Shown: positions 50,832 through 60,321 of the stretch, one piece after another
Numbering within the stretch: the first letter of the stretch is position 1
How the letters are laid out: every line of letters starts with the position of its first letter
Assembly (NCBI RefSeq): GCF_963662805.1
Contig: NZ_OY759867.1
Span: 496,001-560,000 of the forward strand
Direction: 5' to 3'
DNA from: an uncultured Cohaesibacter sp.
GTDB taxonomy: Bacteria; Pseudomonadota; Alphaproteobacteria; Rhizobiales; Cohaesibacteraceae
Length of the DNA stretch: 64,000 bases
Position numbers and translations under genes: made by a program
The notes under the pieces: generated by a model
What the model saw: only the letters and a program-made list of their open reading frames with translations
Databases searched by the model: none
What the model was told of the DNA's origin: nothing

Positions 50832-51097
50832 TGAATGAGGTAGACGCACTCGATTTGGTCCGCGAGGCTCTCTGGACGATCATCATCAGCTCCAGCCCTG
50901 CAGTTGGGGCAGCGATGATCGTCGGGATCACGATCGCCCTGTTTCAGGCACTCACGCAGGTGCAGGAAATGACGTTGACCTTCATCCCGAAGATCCTCGC
51001 AATCTTTTTGGCCCTGATCGCCAGCGGCACCTTCGTCGGTGCCCAGATCGCAAGCTTCACCGAGCTCGTCTATGACAAGATCGAACACGGCTTCTAA
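50831..51097 (+). CDS. fliQ: Flagellar export gate protein FliQ
   Basis: 88 residues with two transmembrane helices and the FliQ pattern ALWTIIISSSPAVGAAMIVGITIALFQALTQVQEMTLTFIPK, in pieces. It completes the FliP-FliQ-FliR gate. Last gene of the flgE operon; no clear terminator is seen in the 45 bases before the convergent receiver gene. Confidence 0.94.
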   Translation: MNEVDALDLVREALWTIIISSSPAVGAAMIVGITIALFQALTQVQEMTLTFIPKILAIFLALIASGTFVGAQIASFTELVYDKIEHGF

Positions 51098-51142
51098 CGG
51101 TGAGGTACCGACAGGTTCAGGTTGAGCAGATCGCGATGGGCG

Positions 51143-51979
51143 TCAGCGGGCAAGAAAGCTGAACATCTTGCGTGTCTTGCCAAATTTCGGTGCATCTAGC
51201 TTGAGGTATTTGTGCATGACTGCATCGATGTCTTCGGGTGCAAATGGTTTCTTGAGAAATCCATCGACGCCTATAAAGGCGGCCGAGCGCTCGAGGTAGC
51301 TCGTCTCGTTTGTCGACATCATATAGATCGCGATGTCGTCTGACACGCTGCGGATGGCTCCTGCGAGCTGCAGTCCATCGTTGCCTGGCATATGGAAGTC
51401 TGTCAGAACGATCTGGGGTCTTACGTCGATCATTGTTCTGATTGCTTCGTCAACTCCACCAGCCTCAAAAACTTCAAAAGAAAAGCGTGATTTTTCGACC
51501 ACCCTGCGGGCCAAACGGCGCATGGTGGCAGAATCATCGACGATCAAAATGGAGTATTTCTGTGTCAGGACCAGAAATGTCTCGAATATATCTGAAATGT
51601 CTGCACTGCCGAATGGCTTCTGCATGAAGTGATAAGCGTGGTTTTCCCGAAAGACCGTCTCTGATGTCCCGTCCAGCCCGGTCGACATAGCGATTGTCAG
51701 GCATTGGTCGGACTGTGTTTCCCGCATTGCAGCTACAAGTTCTGGTCCGGACAGCCCCGGCATGTTGATGTCGATAAAGGCGAGGTCGACCCGAGAGTCA
51801 CGCAAGACATTTAGAGCCTTCTCGCCATCAGAGACTATTTCAAGCTCGAAATAGGCTTTGTCGCGAAGACCGTTGATGCCCCTACGCACGACATCCCGAA
51901 CTGTGGAACTATCATCGGCGACAAGGATCCGAAGAAGCTTGTGAACCACTTTGTCTTCATAACTATCTACTGCAAGCAT
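51143..51979 (-). CDS. Tandem-receiver response regulator without output domain
   Basis: 278 residues with two complete CheY-like receivers. The first (~15-135) has VADDSSTVRD, the phosphoacceptor Asp in FIDINMPG, AMSTG and QKPF. The second (~142-262) has IVDDSATMRRL, LTDFHMPGNDG, MMST and KKPF. Both keep all phosphorylation residues. There is no DNA-binding or enzymatic domain. It is convergent with the flagellar operon and divergent from a GGDEF-EAL gene, which suggests a role in motility or c-di-GMP signalling, but no partner kinase is in the window. Confidence 0.9.
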   Translation of the reverse strand: MLAVDSYEDKVVHKLLRILVADDSSTVRDVVRRGINGLRDKAYFELEIVSDGEKALNVLRDSRVDLAFIDINMPGLSGPELVAAMRETQSDQCLTIAMSTGLDGTSETVFRENHAYHFMQKPFGSADISDIFETFLVLTQKYSILIVDDSATMRRLARRVVEKSRFSFEVFEAGGVDEAIRTMIDVRPQIVLTDFHMPGNDGLQLAGAIRSVSDDIAIYMMSTNETSYLERSAAFIGVDGFLKKPFAPEDIDAVMHKYLKLDAPKFGKTRKMFSFLAR

Positions 51980-52556
51980 GGAGGATCCTGTAATATATCC
52001 CCTTTTAGCTTCCTAAATTCCAACCAATCCCTACTCAGGAAAATTTATTGATACCTTAATTTTTTTTCGAGACTCTCGCTTTTCGATAGTTCTGCTACTA
52101 CATTTTTCTATTTGTTGTTACCAATTGTTATATTGAACTGTGTTGAACAAATTTATTCTCGTTTCTATTTTGAGATAATGTACTTATCCTAGGTTTAAGA
52201 ATTCTTTCTTGAACGTAAGGCATGTTTTGAATATTTATTTCGGAGCATGTTTGATGTGCGTGACTAAATAAATCAACGCGATTTTCGCTATTTTTCGCAT
52301 TGGTTGCGGTTAAAGCGAATTTCATCCGGAAATTTCGTACCAATCTGACAATTACATCTTGCAATTGCTTTTTCATAATTATACACCATCGATTAATACT
52401 CATCGCCAATAACGGTTTGTTTATTATTGAATCGTTTTAGTCTTGAATATTGGTATCCTGCATCAGATATCAATGTTTGATACACCGATTATGCGTAGTC
52501 TTATCGCGTCGTTCCCAAGGCGATATCCTCTCAACGTATTCAAACATTGAGCAAAC
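51980..52556. other. AT-rich intergenic region between the tandem receiver and the GGDEF-EAL gene
   Basis: About 580 bases, strikingly A+T rich from 52000 to 52440 compared with its flanks. It holds the divergent promoters. A minus-strand frame at 52128-52409 (93 codons) is open, but has no family match I recognise and composition typical of chance in AT-rich DNA. I see no inverted repeats of note. Confidence 0.45.
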
Positions 52557-54155
52557 ATGGTGGCTTTAGGTTTGCAGAAACTAAAACGATTGATAGCGGC
52601 GAACCGTTTCGTGGAACCTCTCATGGTCTTCGGAGCGGCGATCCTTGTCTGGATGATTGCCGCAGGGTTTGATGTGTTCGAGTTTGTACACAGCCTCACT
52701 CATGATTTCGAAGTCTATGAGCTTGATGAGCTTGTTCTGCTGATCTTTTTGATTGGCAACGCCGGCTACTACTACGCCTATCGCTCCGAAGCGAAAAAGA
52801 ACCGTGAGATTCTTCTTCGGGCCAGTGCTGAAGATGAGCTCGATTGGCTATCAAAGCATGACAGTCTGACCGGGCTCCCCAACCGTCGTTTCTTGCAGGA
52901 ATTGCTCAACGAAAAGGCAGAATCCGACCCGTCATCCATCGGAACTGGCTTAGGCGTGTTGTCAATTGATCTTGATGGATTCAAGAAAGCCAATGACCTT
53001 TTGGGACATTCCGGTGGTGATGCCGTACTGATGGAGGTCTCCGAACGGCTGAAATCCTATGATGGCATCGATGTTGCGGTCCGTCAGGGTGGCGACGAGT
53101 TTCTGGCACTGGTCGATCGCGCGAAGGGGCGCGATCCCATGGACGTTGCCGAAGAGGTTCGAGCAATTTTATGCGAACCCGTTACGTGCGATGGTGTCAC
53201 TCATATTATCGGCGCAAGTATCGGCATCTCCTATTACCCGGAAGACAATTCCGATCTGGCAAAAGTCGTGCAATATGCCGACCTAGCCATGTATGAGATC
53301 AAGAGACTGAAGGATCAATCAGTTGTTCGGTTTGAACCCTATATGGATGAAGCCAGTCACGAACGCGCAAAAATGGAGACAGATCTTCTCACCGCTATGA
53401 ATGCCGGTGAAATCCGTCCGCACTATCAGCCTCTGGTCAATCTGGAAACCAACGCGATCTATGGCTTTGAAGCGCTGGCTCGCTGGACCCGTCCCGGGTA
53501 TGGCCCCGTCTCGCCTGAAGCCTTCGTGCGCGTCGCGGAAGACATGGGTGTCATCACCAAGCTGTCTGATGATCTGTTGCGAATGGCCTGTCTTGACGCC
53601 AAGGCGTGGCCGGATGAACTCATCCTGTCATTCAACCTTTCGCCAGTCCAACTTACAGATCCATTGCTCGGATTGCGGATTACCAAGATCCTGGATTCTG
53701 TTGATTTTCCGCCACGACGCCTGGAAGTGGAAATCACTGAAAGTGCCTTGGTGCAGGACTTTGACCGGGCGGCTGATATTCTGGCGCAATTGCGCAGCAT
53801 CGGGGTGAAACTCTCGCTCGATGACTTCGGAACAGGCTATTCCAACCTTTCCCAATTGTCCAAGCTCGATTTCGATCGGCTGAAAGTCGATCAGAGTTTC
53901 ATTCGCAATTTCCAGTCTGAACCCAAGCAGATGGCCATCGTCAAGACTGTGCTCTCGCTCGGCAACTCCCTTGGCCTTTACACGACCGCAGAGGGGATTG
54001 AAAATCAGGAGCAGCTGAAAGTTCTGCAGGAACTGGGTTGCGGTTGTGGTCAGGGCTATTTGTTGGGGCGTCCCGTCGATGCAGCAGCGACGCTGGAGAT
54101 GATTTCCGGCATGGGTCACGGCGATCTGGTCTCGGTTCAGAAATTGGCTGGTTGA
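52557..54155 (+). CDS. Membrane GGDEF-EAL protein (c-di-GMP metabolism)
   Basis: 532 residues: two N-terminal transmembrane helices (~20-37, 58-75), a short linker, a GGDEF domain (~95-255) with an intact G178-G-D-E-F182, and an EAL domain (~272-525) with intact E305-A-L, NLSPVQL, EITES, DDFGTGYSN, KVDQSF and TAEGIE. Both cyclase and phosphodiesterase sites therefore look intact. The RxxD allosteric site ahead of GGDEF is missing. The protein likely tunes motility through c-di-GMP, given the flagellar neighbours. The ATG at 52557 has no strong ribosome-binding site. Confidence 0.92.
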   Translation: MVALGLQKLKRLIAANRFVEPLMVFGAAILVWMIAAGFDVFEFVHSLTHDFEVYELDELVLLIFLIGNAGYYYAYRSEAKKNREILLRASAEDELDWLSKHDSLTGLPNRRFLQELLNEKAESDPSSIGTGLGVLSIDLDGFKKANDLLGHSGGDAVLMEVSERLKSYDGIDVAVRQGGDEFLALVDRAKGRDPMDVAEEVRAILCEPVTCDGVTHIIGASIGISYYPEDNSDLAKVVQYADLAMYEIKRLKDQSVVRFEPYMDEASHERAKMETDLLTAMNAGEIRPHYQPLVNLETNAIYGFEALARWTRPGYGPVSPEAFVRVAEDMGVITKLSDDLLRMACLDAKAWPDELILSFNLSPVQLTDPLLGLRITKILDSVDFPPRRLEVEITESALVQDFDRAADILAQLRSIGVKLSLDDFGTGYSNLSQLSKLDFDRLKVDQSFIRNFQSEPKQMAIVKTVLSLGNSLGLYTTAEGIENQEQLKVLQELGCGCGQGYLLGRPVDAAATLEMISGMGHGDLVSVQKLAG

Positions 54156-54442
54156 TCTCACCTGCAACAATCACAGTCGGTCACTACTGCCTGCCCCATC
54201 GTCTTCCTTTGTGGCTTCTCCCACCAAGTGAGGGAAATAGTCTTGCCTTTTTCCCGGTGAGTAGGAGAAATGATTTTCTCTTTGCCCACTCCGTTGCCAA
54301 CCTGTCTTGACCTCTGACCGTTTCATGAAAAATCGGCCGGTTCTTTGGTATTCAGGCGCAAGCAGGTCCCTTGCTTGTCTAGGGTCTCTTTCATACATTG
54401 TGATACGTATATTTGCGCCCATCAGAAAAGGACAAGCGGTCA
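54156..54442. other. Intergenic region between the GGDEF-EAL gene and cysK
   Basis: Nearly 290 bases without a gene. No clear terminator follows the GGDEF-EAL gene. A short inverted repeat CAAGCA/TGCTTG is present near 54360-54378 in the likely cysK promoter region. I see no riboswitch. Confidence 0.35.
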
Positions 54443-55480
54443 ATGGACGTTCGGAGCAGTGTGGTTGAAGCGATCGGAAACACGCCCCTCATTCGCCTCA
54501 ACGGGGTGAGCAAGCTCACCGGTTGTGAGATTCTGGGCAAGGCCGAATTCCTCAATCCAGGCCAGTCGGTCAAGGATCGTGCTGCTCTTTACATCATTCG
54601 CAATGCTGTTGAAACAGGCTCCCTGAAGCCCGGCGGCACCATTGTCGAAGGCACGGCCGGGAATACCGGCATTGGCCTTGCGCTGCTCGCCAATGCTTTA
54701 GGCTACAAGTGCGTGATCGTCATTCCCGAGACCCAGTCTCAGGAAAAGAAGGACATGCTGCGTCTGGCTGGTGCCCGGCTCGTCGAAGTGCCCGCCGTGC
54801 CCTATCGCAACCCGAACAATTACGTGAAGGTCTCGGCTCGTCTTGCCGAGCAGCTTGCCCGAACCGAGCCGAACGGAGCCATCTGGGCCAACCAGTTTGA
54901 CAATGTCGCCAATCGTCGTGCGCATGCCGAAACGACATCGGAAGAAATCTGGAAGCAGACCGATGGCAAGGTTGACGGGTTTATCTGCGCCGTCGGCACG
55001 GGCGGCACGCTTGCAGGAACCGCCCTTGGTTTGCGCGCACACAATCCAAATATCAAGATCGGTCTCGCCGACCCGGAAGGGGCTGCTCTTTACAGCTACT
55101 ACACGACGGGCGAACTCAGCTCCGAGGGTAGCTCCATCACCGAAGGGATCGGTCAGGGGCGCATCACGGCCAATCTCGAAGGACTGCATGTGGATCATGC
55201 CTACCGCATTGCGGACAAGGATGCCCTGCCCTATGTGTTCGATCTTCTCGACAAGGAAGGCCTCTGCCTTGGTGGTTCATCGGCGATCAACGTGGCTGGT
55301 GCCGTTGCGCTCGCACGGGATCTCGGTCCCGGACATGTGATTGTGACTGTGCTTTGTGACTATGGCACGCGCTATCAGTCCAAGCTCTACAATCCAGAAT
55401 TCCTTCGCTCCAAGGGTTTGCCAGTGCCGGAATGGATGCAGACGGATATTGATATCGACGTTCCTTTTGAGGCTGCTTGA
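54443..55480 (+). CDS. cysK: Cysteine synthase A
   Basis: 345 residues of PLP fold type II. K44 in GQSVKDRAALY binds PLP; the substrate loop reads GTAGNTGIG, with Ala in place of the Ser of the usual TSGNTG; the phosphate-binding loop is GTGGTLAGT. The C-terminus LCDYGTRYQSKLYN is typical of this subgroup. It makes cysteine from O-acetylserine and sulfide. The loop Ser to Ala change is found in a subset of proteobacterial CysK as I recall. The ATG at 54443 with AAGGA upstream is used; a TTG at 54413 is unlikely. A strong terminator follows. Confidence 0.9.
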   Translation: MDVRSSVVEAIGNTPLIRLNGVSKLTGCEILGKAEFLNPGQSVKDRAALYIIRNAVETGSLKPGGTIVEGTAGNTGIGLALLANALGYKCVIVIPETQSQEKKDMLRLAGARLVEVPAVPYRNPNNYVKVSARLAEQLARTEPNGAIWANQFDNVANRRAHAETTSEEIWKQTDGKVDGFICAVGTGGTLAGTALGLRAHNPNIKIGLADPEGAALYSYYTTGELSSEGSSITEGIGQGRITANLEGLHVDHAYRIADKDALPYVFDLLDKEGLCLGGSSAINVAGAVALARDLGPGHVIVTVLCDYGTRYQSKLYNPEFLRSKGLPVPEWMQTDIDIDVPFEAA

Positions 55481-55525
55481 CGTTCGGTAAGCCGGACATG
55501 GCAATTGCTCGGATGCGGCGGATCG

Positions 55526-55570
55526 ACATGGGGGTGTGGATACTCTTCACACCGGCCCATGTGTTTTTTT
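55526..55570 (+). terminator. Strong terminator after cysK
   Basis: ACATGGG+GGTGTG pairs with CACACC+CCCATGT (13 base pairs with a two-base bulge) around a nine-base loop and is followed by a run of seven T. Confidence 0.9.
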
Positions 55571-55646
55571 GCGCAAGAATACTCACGTTTGGAATTCTCT
55601 TTCCTGCTTGGGGTTCCAACTCATTGATTTTTCAACTATAAAGTTG

Positions 55647-55664
55647 AGGGCGCATTCGCGCCCT
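55647..55664 (+). terminator. Second hairpin upstream of the AhpD-like gene
   Basis: AGGGCGC and GCGCCCT form a perfect seven-base-pair stem around ATTC, followed by TCTGTTT. It could be a second terminator. The rest of 55571-55823 shows no gene. Confidence 0.5.
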
Positions 55665-55823
55665 TCTGTTTATGTATTTTCAGTCCTGTTGTATCTATCG
55701 AAATAGTTCAAGGCTGCTATTCGCAGGATAACATTGCAATATTAGAATATAATGATATAAACAGAACAGATTTTTCATCGCCTTCTGACCAACCCGGCAG
55801 AACAAGACTTCAAGAGGATTCCC

Positions 55824-56165
55824 ATGTCGACCGATTTCAAACAGTTGATGGCTGATGTCTCCAAACAGGTAGGCAACCTTCGCAAAGACATTCCGGACAC
55901 TATGGGCGGCTTTTCTGCTATGGCTGCTGGTGCTGACAAACCCGGTGCACTCGATTCCAAAACCAAGGAATTCGTTGCTCTGGGTATCGCAATCGGCCAG
56001 CGCTGCGAACCATGCATCGCCTTCCACACCCGGTCCTTGATCAAGCTGGGCTGCACCAAGGAAGAATTCGAAGAATGCCTTGGCACCGCTATTTATATGG
56101 GTGGCGGGCCGTCCCTGATGTATGCAGCCAAGGCAATGGATTGCTGGGAACAGCTTTCAGCCTGA
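55824..56165 (+). CDS. AhpD-like carboxymuconolactone decarboxylase family protein
   Basis: 113 residues, helical. The redox motif C61-E-P-C64 with H68 (CEPCIAFHTR) is the AhpD/CMD catalytic set C-x2-C-x3-H, with a further conserved GGGPSLMYA loop. Members reduce peroxiredoxins or scavenge reactive species; true decarboxylase activity is unlikely. A single-gene unit with terminators on both sides, so the partner is not evident. Confidence 0.87.
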   Translation: MSTDFKQLMADVSKQVGNLRKDIPDTMGGFSAMAAGADKPGALDSKTKEFVALGIAIGQRCEPCIAFHTRSLIKLGCTKEEFEECLGTAIYMGGGPSLMYAAKAMDCWEQLSA

Positions 56166-56204
56166 GGCTAACGAGCAGCAGTTTATCCATTGAGAGTGAA
56201 TGAT

Positions 56205-56233
56205 AAGGGTCGACCATCGGTTGGCCCTTTTTC
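56205..56233 (+). terminator. Terminator after the AhpD-like gene
   Basis: AAGGGTCGACC and GGTTGGCCCTT pair over eleven positions (G-U pairs included) around ATC, followed by TTTC. Confidence 0.85.
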
Positions 56234-56387
56234 TTTGTCAGGAATTTGCTTTGCTGCGTTTGTTGGATATTTTTGTGATTAGCGTCCCGGCTCATATGGT
56301 GTCTTTCGCTGTCTTCGTCCATTCTTGCCATCGATGAGCGTGGGCACGGCTTGCGCAAGGTAAGATAAGACTATCAGGAGCAGGACA

Positions 56388-57236
56388 ATGAGTGAGCGAA
56401 GCAAGTGGCTGGTTGATACGGAATGGCTCGAGGCTCACCTGGATAGCCCTGATGTGATCGTTGTGGATGGCACCTGGTACATGCCCAACGAAAATCGCGA
56501 TGCGGAGGCGGAGTATCATGCCGAGCATATTCCCGGCGCGATCTATTTCGATATGGATGCCATTGCAGACCTGACATCAGACTTGCCGCACATGTTGCCG
56601 ACTTCAGAGGAATTTGCAGACGGGGTGCAGAAGCTTGGCATCAGCAATGGCCAGAGGATCATCATCTATGATCGCATGGGACTGCGCTCCTCGCCGCGGA
56701 TCTGGTGGACCTTCCGCACCATGGGTGTCTCTGACGTGTTCATTCTAGATGGCGGCTTACCCAAATGGATTGCCGAGGGTCGCCCGTTGACGGACAACCC
56801 GACTCCCAAGAAGCAGGGAAGTTTTGTAGCGCGCCTTGATCATAGCGCTGTATGTGACCATGCTGACATGCTTCGCGCCATTCATGATGATGGTATCGAG
56901 GTCGTTGATGCACGTTCCAATGGCCGCTGGCGCGGAATTGATCCGGAACCACGCCCCAATCTTGCATCAGGACGCATGCCGGGGTCGAAGAATGTACCCT
57001 TCACGGATCTGCTCGATGAAAATGCCCGCCTGAAGGATGTCGATGCGTTGCGACAGCGCTTTGTCGATGCGGGAGTCGACCTTTCGAAAAAAATCATCAC
57101 CACCTGCGGGTCCGGCGCGACTGCTGCGGTGCTGACTTTGGTGCTTGATACCATCGGGCATCACAATTTGGGGCTTTATGATGGCTCGTGGACCGAATGG
57201 GCGAGCCGAGAAGACAGCCCCGTCGAGCGCGATTGA
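56388..57236 (+). CDS. sseA: 3-mercaptopyruvate sulfurtransferase
   Basis: 282 residues with two rhodanese domains. The active loop of the second is C240-G-S-G-A-T-A, close to the C-G-S-G-V-T-A motif that separates mercaptopyruvate sulfurtransferase from thiosulfate sulfurtransferase; the first domain has HIPGAIYFDMDAIAD and lacks a catalytic Cys. It moves sulfur from 3-mercaptopyruvate to an acceptor such as cyanide or thioredoxin and belongs with cysK in cysteine sulfur metabolism. GGAG-like AGGAG precedes the ATG. Confidence 0.9.
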   Translation: MSERSKWLVDTEWLEAHLDSPDVIVVDGTWYMPNENRDAEAEYHAEHIPGAIYFDMDAIADLTSDLPHMLPTSEEFADGVQKLGISNGQRIIIYDRMGLRSSPRIWWTFRTMGVSDVFILDGGLPKWIAEGRPLTDNPTPKKQGSFVARLDHSAVCDHADMLRAIHDDGIEVVDARSNGRWRGIDPEPRPNLASGRMPGSKNVPFTDLLDENARLKDVDALRQRFVDAGVDLSKKIITTCGSGATAAVLTLVLDTIGHHNLGLYDGSWTEWASREDSPVERD

Positions 57237-57265
57237 CGCATACTGTGAATAGTTGAAGCGCAGAA

Positions 57266-57298
57266 AGCCGCCGCCCTTATAAGGGTGAGCGGCTCTTT
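57266..57298 (+). terminator. Terminator after sseA
   Basis: AGCCGC and GCGGCT pair, with an inner GCCCTT/AAGGGT stem, giving a long hairpin followed by CTTTTG. Confidence 0.82.
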
Positions 57299-57432
57299 TG
57301 TTGCATATTTGCGACAACTTTTGCTGCCTTAGTTATGGCTAAATTTCACCATGTTAGGAACATCTCTCGCTGTTACACGTTGTCTGGTTAGAAAAGTCAC
57401 ACAGAAAGACAAACAAACTAGCGGTGAGTAAA

Positions 57433-58080
57433 ATGAAAAGAGTAATCGTATCAAGTGCCGTAGCGCTGATGACTGCAACCGGTGCCGCAATGGCTGCCGA
57501 TCTCCCATCTGACGTCTACACAGCTCCTCCGGCACCGGCTGAAGTCATGACTGGCAATCCGTGGGAAGGCGCCTACGTTGGTGCGTCCGCTGGTTGGATC
57601 TGGAGCGAAACCGACACCAATGGTGGTTCTGTTTCCGTCGATGGTGATGGCGTGTCTCTTGGCGGTTATGCGGGTTACAACCTGACCCAGGGCAACGTCG
57701 TCTTCGGTCCAGAACTTCTGGTCAACTACAACGGGATTGACGATACCAGCTCGACCACCCGTTTTGAAAGCACCTGGGATGCTGAACTGCGCGCTCGCGC
57801 CGGTTACGATCTGGGCGGCGTACTGCCCTATGCGGCTCTCGGCGTCGGTCTTCAGGACGGCGATATGAAAAACCGTGCTACCGGCGTCAATGACGACCAG
57901 ATCCATACCTTCCTTGGTCTGACCGGTGGTATCGAAACCATGATCGCAGAAAATGTTTCTCTGCGTGCTGAAGCCGGCTATCGCTGGACCAGTGATGAAA
58001 CTTACAAGATCGGCGGTGCCAGCACCACGACCGACCTTGATGGCGCAGTTGCCAAAGTTGGCGTTGCCTATCATTTCTAA
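57433..58080 (+). CDS. Omp25-like outer-membrane beta-barrel protein
   Basis: 215 residues: a signal peptide MKRVIVSSAVALMTATGAAMA, then an eight-strand barrel with alternating Gly/aromatic pattern (WEGAYVGASAGWIW, VSLGGYAGYNL, GPELLVNYNGI, ELRARAGYDL, LPYAALGVGL, ASLRAEAGYRW-like) and the terminal AKVGVAYHF strand with a C-terminal Phe, the BAM signal. This is the Omp25/Omp31/OmpA-like family common in rhizobia. GGTGAG precedes the ATG at 57433; a GTG nine bases upstream is an alternative. Its function is structural or in surface interaction. Confidence 0.88.
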   Translation: MKRVIVSSAVALMTATGAAMAADLPSDVYTAPPAPAEVMTGNPWEGAYVGASAGWIWSETDTNGGSVSVDGDGVSLGGYAGYNLTQGNVVFGPELLVNYNGIDDTSSTTRFESTWDAELRARAGYDLGGVLPYAALGVGLQDGDMKNRATGVNDDQIHTFLGLTGGIETMIAENVSLRAEAGYRWTSDETYKIGGASTTTDLDGAVAKVGVAYHF

Positions 58081-58133
58081 GGCACTGGAAATTGCGACAG
58101 AGCCAACTTGGCTCATCTGACCTTCAGATAAAA

Positions 58134-58167
58134 AGAGCCCGAGCAGCGACTGCCCGGGCTCTTTTTT
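58134..58167. terminator. Bidirectional terminator between the Omp gene and aapP
   Basis: AGAGCCCG and CGGGCTCT form an eight-base-pair stem around a 13-base loop. T follows on the plus strand and A precedes it, so it works for both the Omp gene (+) and aapP (-), which converge here. Confidence 0.9.
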
Positions 58168-58191
58168 GTGTTGCAGTGATCAATGCAAAGT

Positions 58192-58992
58192 CTAGTGCAG
58201 GATCTGGCTGAGGAACAGCTTGGTCCGCTCGTGCTGCGGATTGGTGAAGAATTCCTCAGGTTCATTCTGCTCGACAATCTGACCGGCATCCATGAAGATC
58301 ACACGGTTGGCAACCTGACGGGCAAAGCCCATTTCGTGGGTGACGCAGAGCATGGTCATGCCTTCTTCGGCGAGACCAACCATAACGTCGAGCACTTCCT
58401 TGATCATTTCTGGGTCGAGGGCCGAGGTTGGCTCATCGAACAACATGATGCGCGGGTTCATGCAAAGTGAACGTGCAATGGCAACGCGCTGCTGCTGACC
58501 ACCGGACAGCTGGCCGGGATATTTCAGGGCCTGCTCGGGGATCTTGACGCGTTCCAGATAGTGCATTGCGATCTCTTCAGCCTCTTTCTTCGGCATCTTG
58601 CGAACCCAGATCGGAGCCAGTGTCAGGTTCTCGAGGATCGTCAGATGGGGGAAGAGGTTGAAGTGCTGGAACACCATGCCGACTTCACGACGGATCTCGT
58701 CGATCTTCTTGAGGTCGTTGGTCAGTTCGATGCCGTCGACGATGATCTTGCCTTCCTGATGTTCTTCCAGGCGGTTGATGCAGCGGATCATGGTGGATTT
58801 GCCGGAGCCTGAAGGGCCGGCGATGACGATGCGCTCGCCGCGCATGACCTTGAGGTTGATGTCACGCAGGACGTGGAAGTCGCCGTACCACTTGTTCATC
58901 TTTTCGATTTCAACAGCAACATCGGTTTCGGAAACCGACATTTTGGTCCGGTCGGCCTGGCGCTCGGTGGAGTCTACAGTGTTTTCTGACAT
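58192..58992 (-). CDS. aapP: General L-amino acid ABC transporter ATP-binding protein
   Basis: 266 residues. Walker [11 protein letters not shown]-loop [13 protein letters not shown], signature LSGGQQQR, Walker [13 protein letters not shown] and the switch His in CVTHEMGFA. The protein belongs to the polar amino acid ABC ATPase group. It closes the aapJQMP cluster and lies 24 bases after aapM. The N-terminal ~27 residues before [13 protein letters not shown] are likely a short extension. Confidence 0.93.
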   Translation of the reverse strand: MSENTVDSTERQADRTKMSVSETDVAVEIEKMNKWYGDFHVLRDINLKVMRGERIVIAGPSGSGKSTMIRCINRLEEHQEGKIIVDGIELTNDLKKIDEIRREVGMVFQHFNLFPHLTILENLTLAPIWVRKMPKKEAEEIAMHYLERVKIPEQALKYPGQLSGGQQQRVAIARSLCMNPRIMLFDEPTSALDPEMIKEVLDVMVGLAEEGMTMLCVTHEMGFARQVANRVIFMDAGQIVEQNEPEEFFTNPQHERTKLFLSQILH

Positions 58993-59016
58993 AGGACTTA
59001 TCCCTTTCCGGGCAAC

Positions 59017-60312
59017 TTATCGTTTGTGACCGGTATGCAGCCGGTTTTCCATAAATATTGAATAACGGGACATGCCGAAGCAGAAGAGCCAAAAGACAGA
59101 CGCCGTGAAGAGATAGGCGGTATGGCTCTGGGTCGGTGTGGCCCACGTGGAGTCCGAGAAGGAGTTTTGAACCTGCCCCAGAAGGTCGAAGAGACCGATG
59201 ATGAGGACAAGGGTCGTATCCTTGAACAGACCGATAAAGGTGTTCACGATGCCCGGGATGACGAGCTTCAGGGCCTGAGGCATGATGATCAGGCCGGTCG
59301 ATTGCCAGAAGGTCAGACCAAGGGCATCCGCACCTTCATACTGACCTTTCGGAATCGCCTGCAGACCACCACGCACCACTTCGGCCATATAGGCAGCCGA
59401 GAAAAGTGCCACCCCGATCAAGGCGCGCAGCAACTTGTCGAACGTGACGCCTTCAGGGAGGAAGAGTGGCAGCACGACCGAGGACATGAACAGAACGGTG
59501 ATCAGCGGAACACCACGCCAGAATTCGATGAAGATCACCGAAACAAGGCGGATGACCGGCATTTTCGACCGGCGGCCCAGGGCAAGCGCGATGCCAAGCG
59601 GCAAGGATGCCGCGATACCTGTCACGGCAATCACAAGGGTGACGAGGAAGCCGCCCCACTTATCCGTCTCCACTGGTTCGAGGCCAAAGTCGAAGGACAT
59701 GATGCCGAAAATGATCGCCATCCCAATGCCAATGCCTCCGAGAGTGAAGACTATGGGTTTGACTGCGCTCTGTGTTGCAAAGGCGATGAGTGCCCCAAGC
59801 CCGACCACGACGATGAACGCGATTGCATATTCAACGAGGTAGTTTTCGAAGGACAGATCACCACCGGTCAGCAACACGAATGTCATTACGGGGTAGACGA
59901 TCAGCATGAAAAGGATGTTTTCACGCTTGAACGGTGCGTCCGGGATGAGTGCCGGGATGAGACCCAGCGCGCCAACGGCATAGACGATGTTCACGCGCCA
60001 ATATTCGTCAGGTGGGTAACGCCCATAGACGAACAGGTTGAAATAGTCCTTTACATAGGCCCAGCAGGCACCATCGATACCCACACAGGCTTCACGGTCT
60101 TCACCAGTCCAGACCGCATTGACGAACGCGAAGTTGACCAGGGTCGGGACGATCAAATAGATCAAGTAAATACCGATGAGGGTCAGGATAGTATTCGGGA
60201 TCGAGGAAAAGAGCTTTTCCTTCATCCAGTGCCCTGCCCCGTTGCTGCTCAGCGGCGCCGGGCGTGGCTCTTCCATATACTTTCTGACGTAGGAGAATGA
60301 TTGTTCAGACAT
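59017..60312 (-). CDS. aapM: General L-amino acid ABC transporter permease AapM
   Basis: 431 residues, unusually long for an ABC amino-acid permease because of extra N-terminal helices, as expected of AapM. The C-terminal EAA coupling motif reads EGADALGLTFWQSTGLIIMPQALKLVIPG. It forms the membrane channel with AapQ. Located nine bases after aapQ and 24 before aapP. Confidence 0.92.
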   Translation of the reverse strand: MSEQSFSYVRKYMEEPRPAPLSSNGAGHWMKEKLFSSIPNTILTLIGIYLIYLIVPTLVNFAFVNAVWTGEDREACVGIDGACWAYVKDYFNLFVYGRYPPDEYWRVNIVYAVGALGLIPALIPDAPFKRENILFMLIVYPVMTFVLLTGGDLSFENYLVEYAIAFIVVVGLGALIAFATQSAVKPIVFTLGGIGIGMAIIFGIMSFDFGLEPVETDKWGGFLVTLVIAVTGIAASLPLGIALALGRRSKMPVIRLVSVIFIEFWRGVPLITVLFMSSVVLPLFLPEGVTFDKLLRALIGVALFSAAYMAEVVRGGLQAIPKGQYEGADALGLTFWQSTGLIIMPQALKLVIPGIVNTFIGLFKDTTLVLIIGLFDLLGQVQNSFSDSTWATPTQSHTAYLFTASVFWLFCFGMSRYSIFMENRLHTGHKR

Positions 60313-60321
60313 GAGTTTCTC

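Noticed and set aside
52128..52409. Minus-strand 93-codon frame in the AT-rich gap
   Set aside because: AT-rich composition, low-complexity charged residues, no good ribosome-binding site and no family; a chance frame is more likely.
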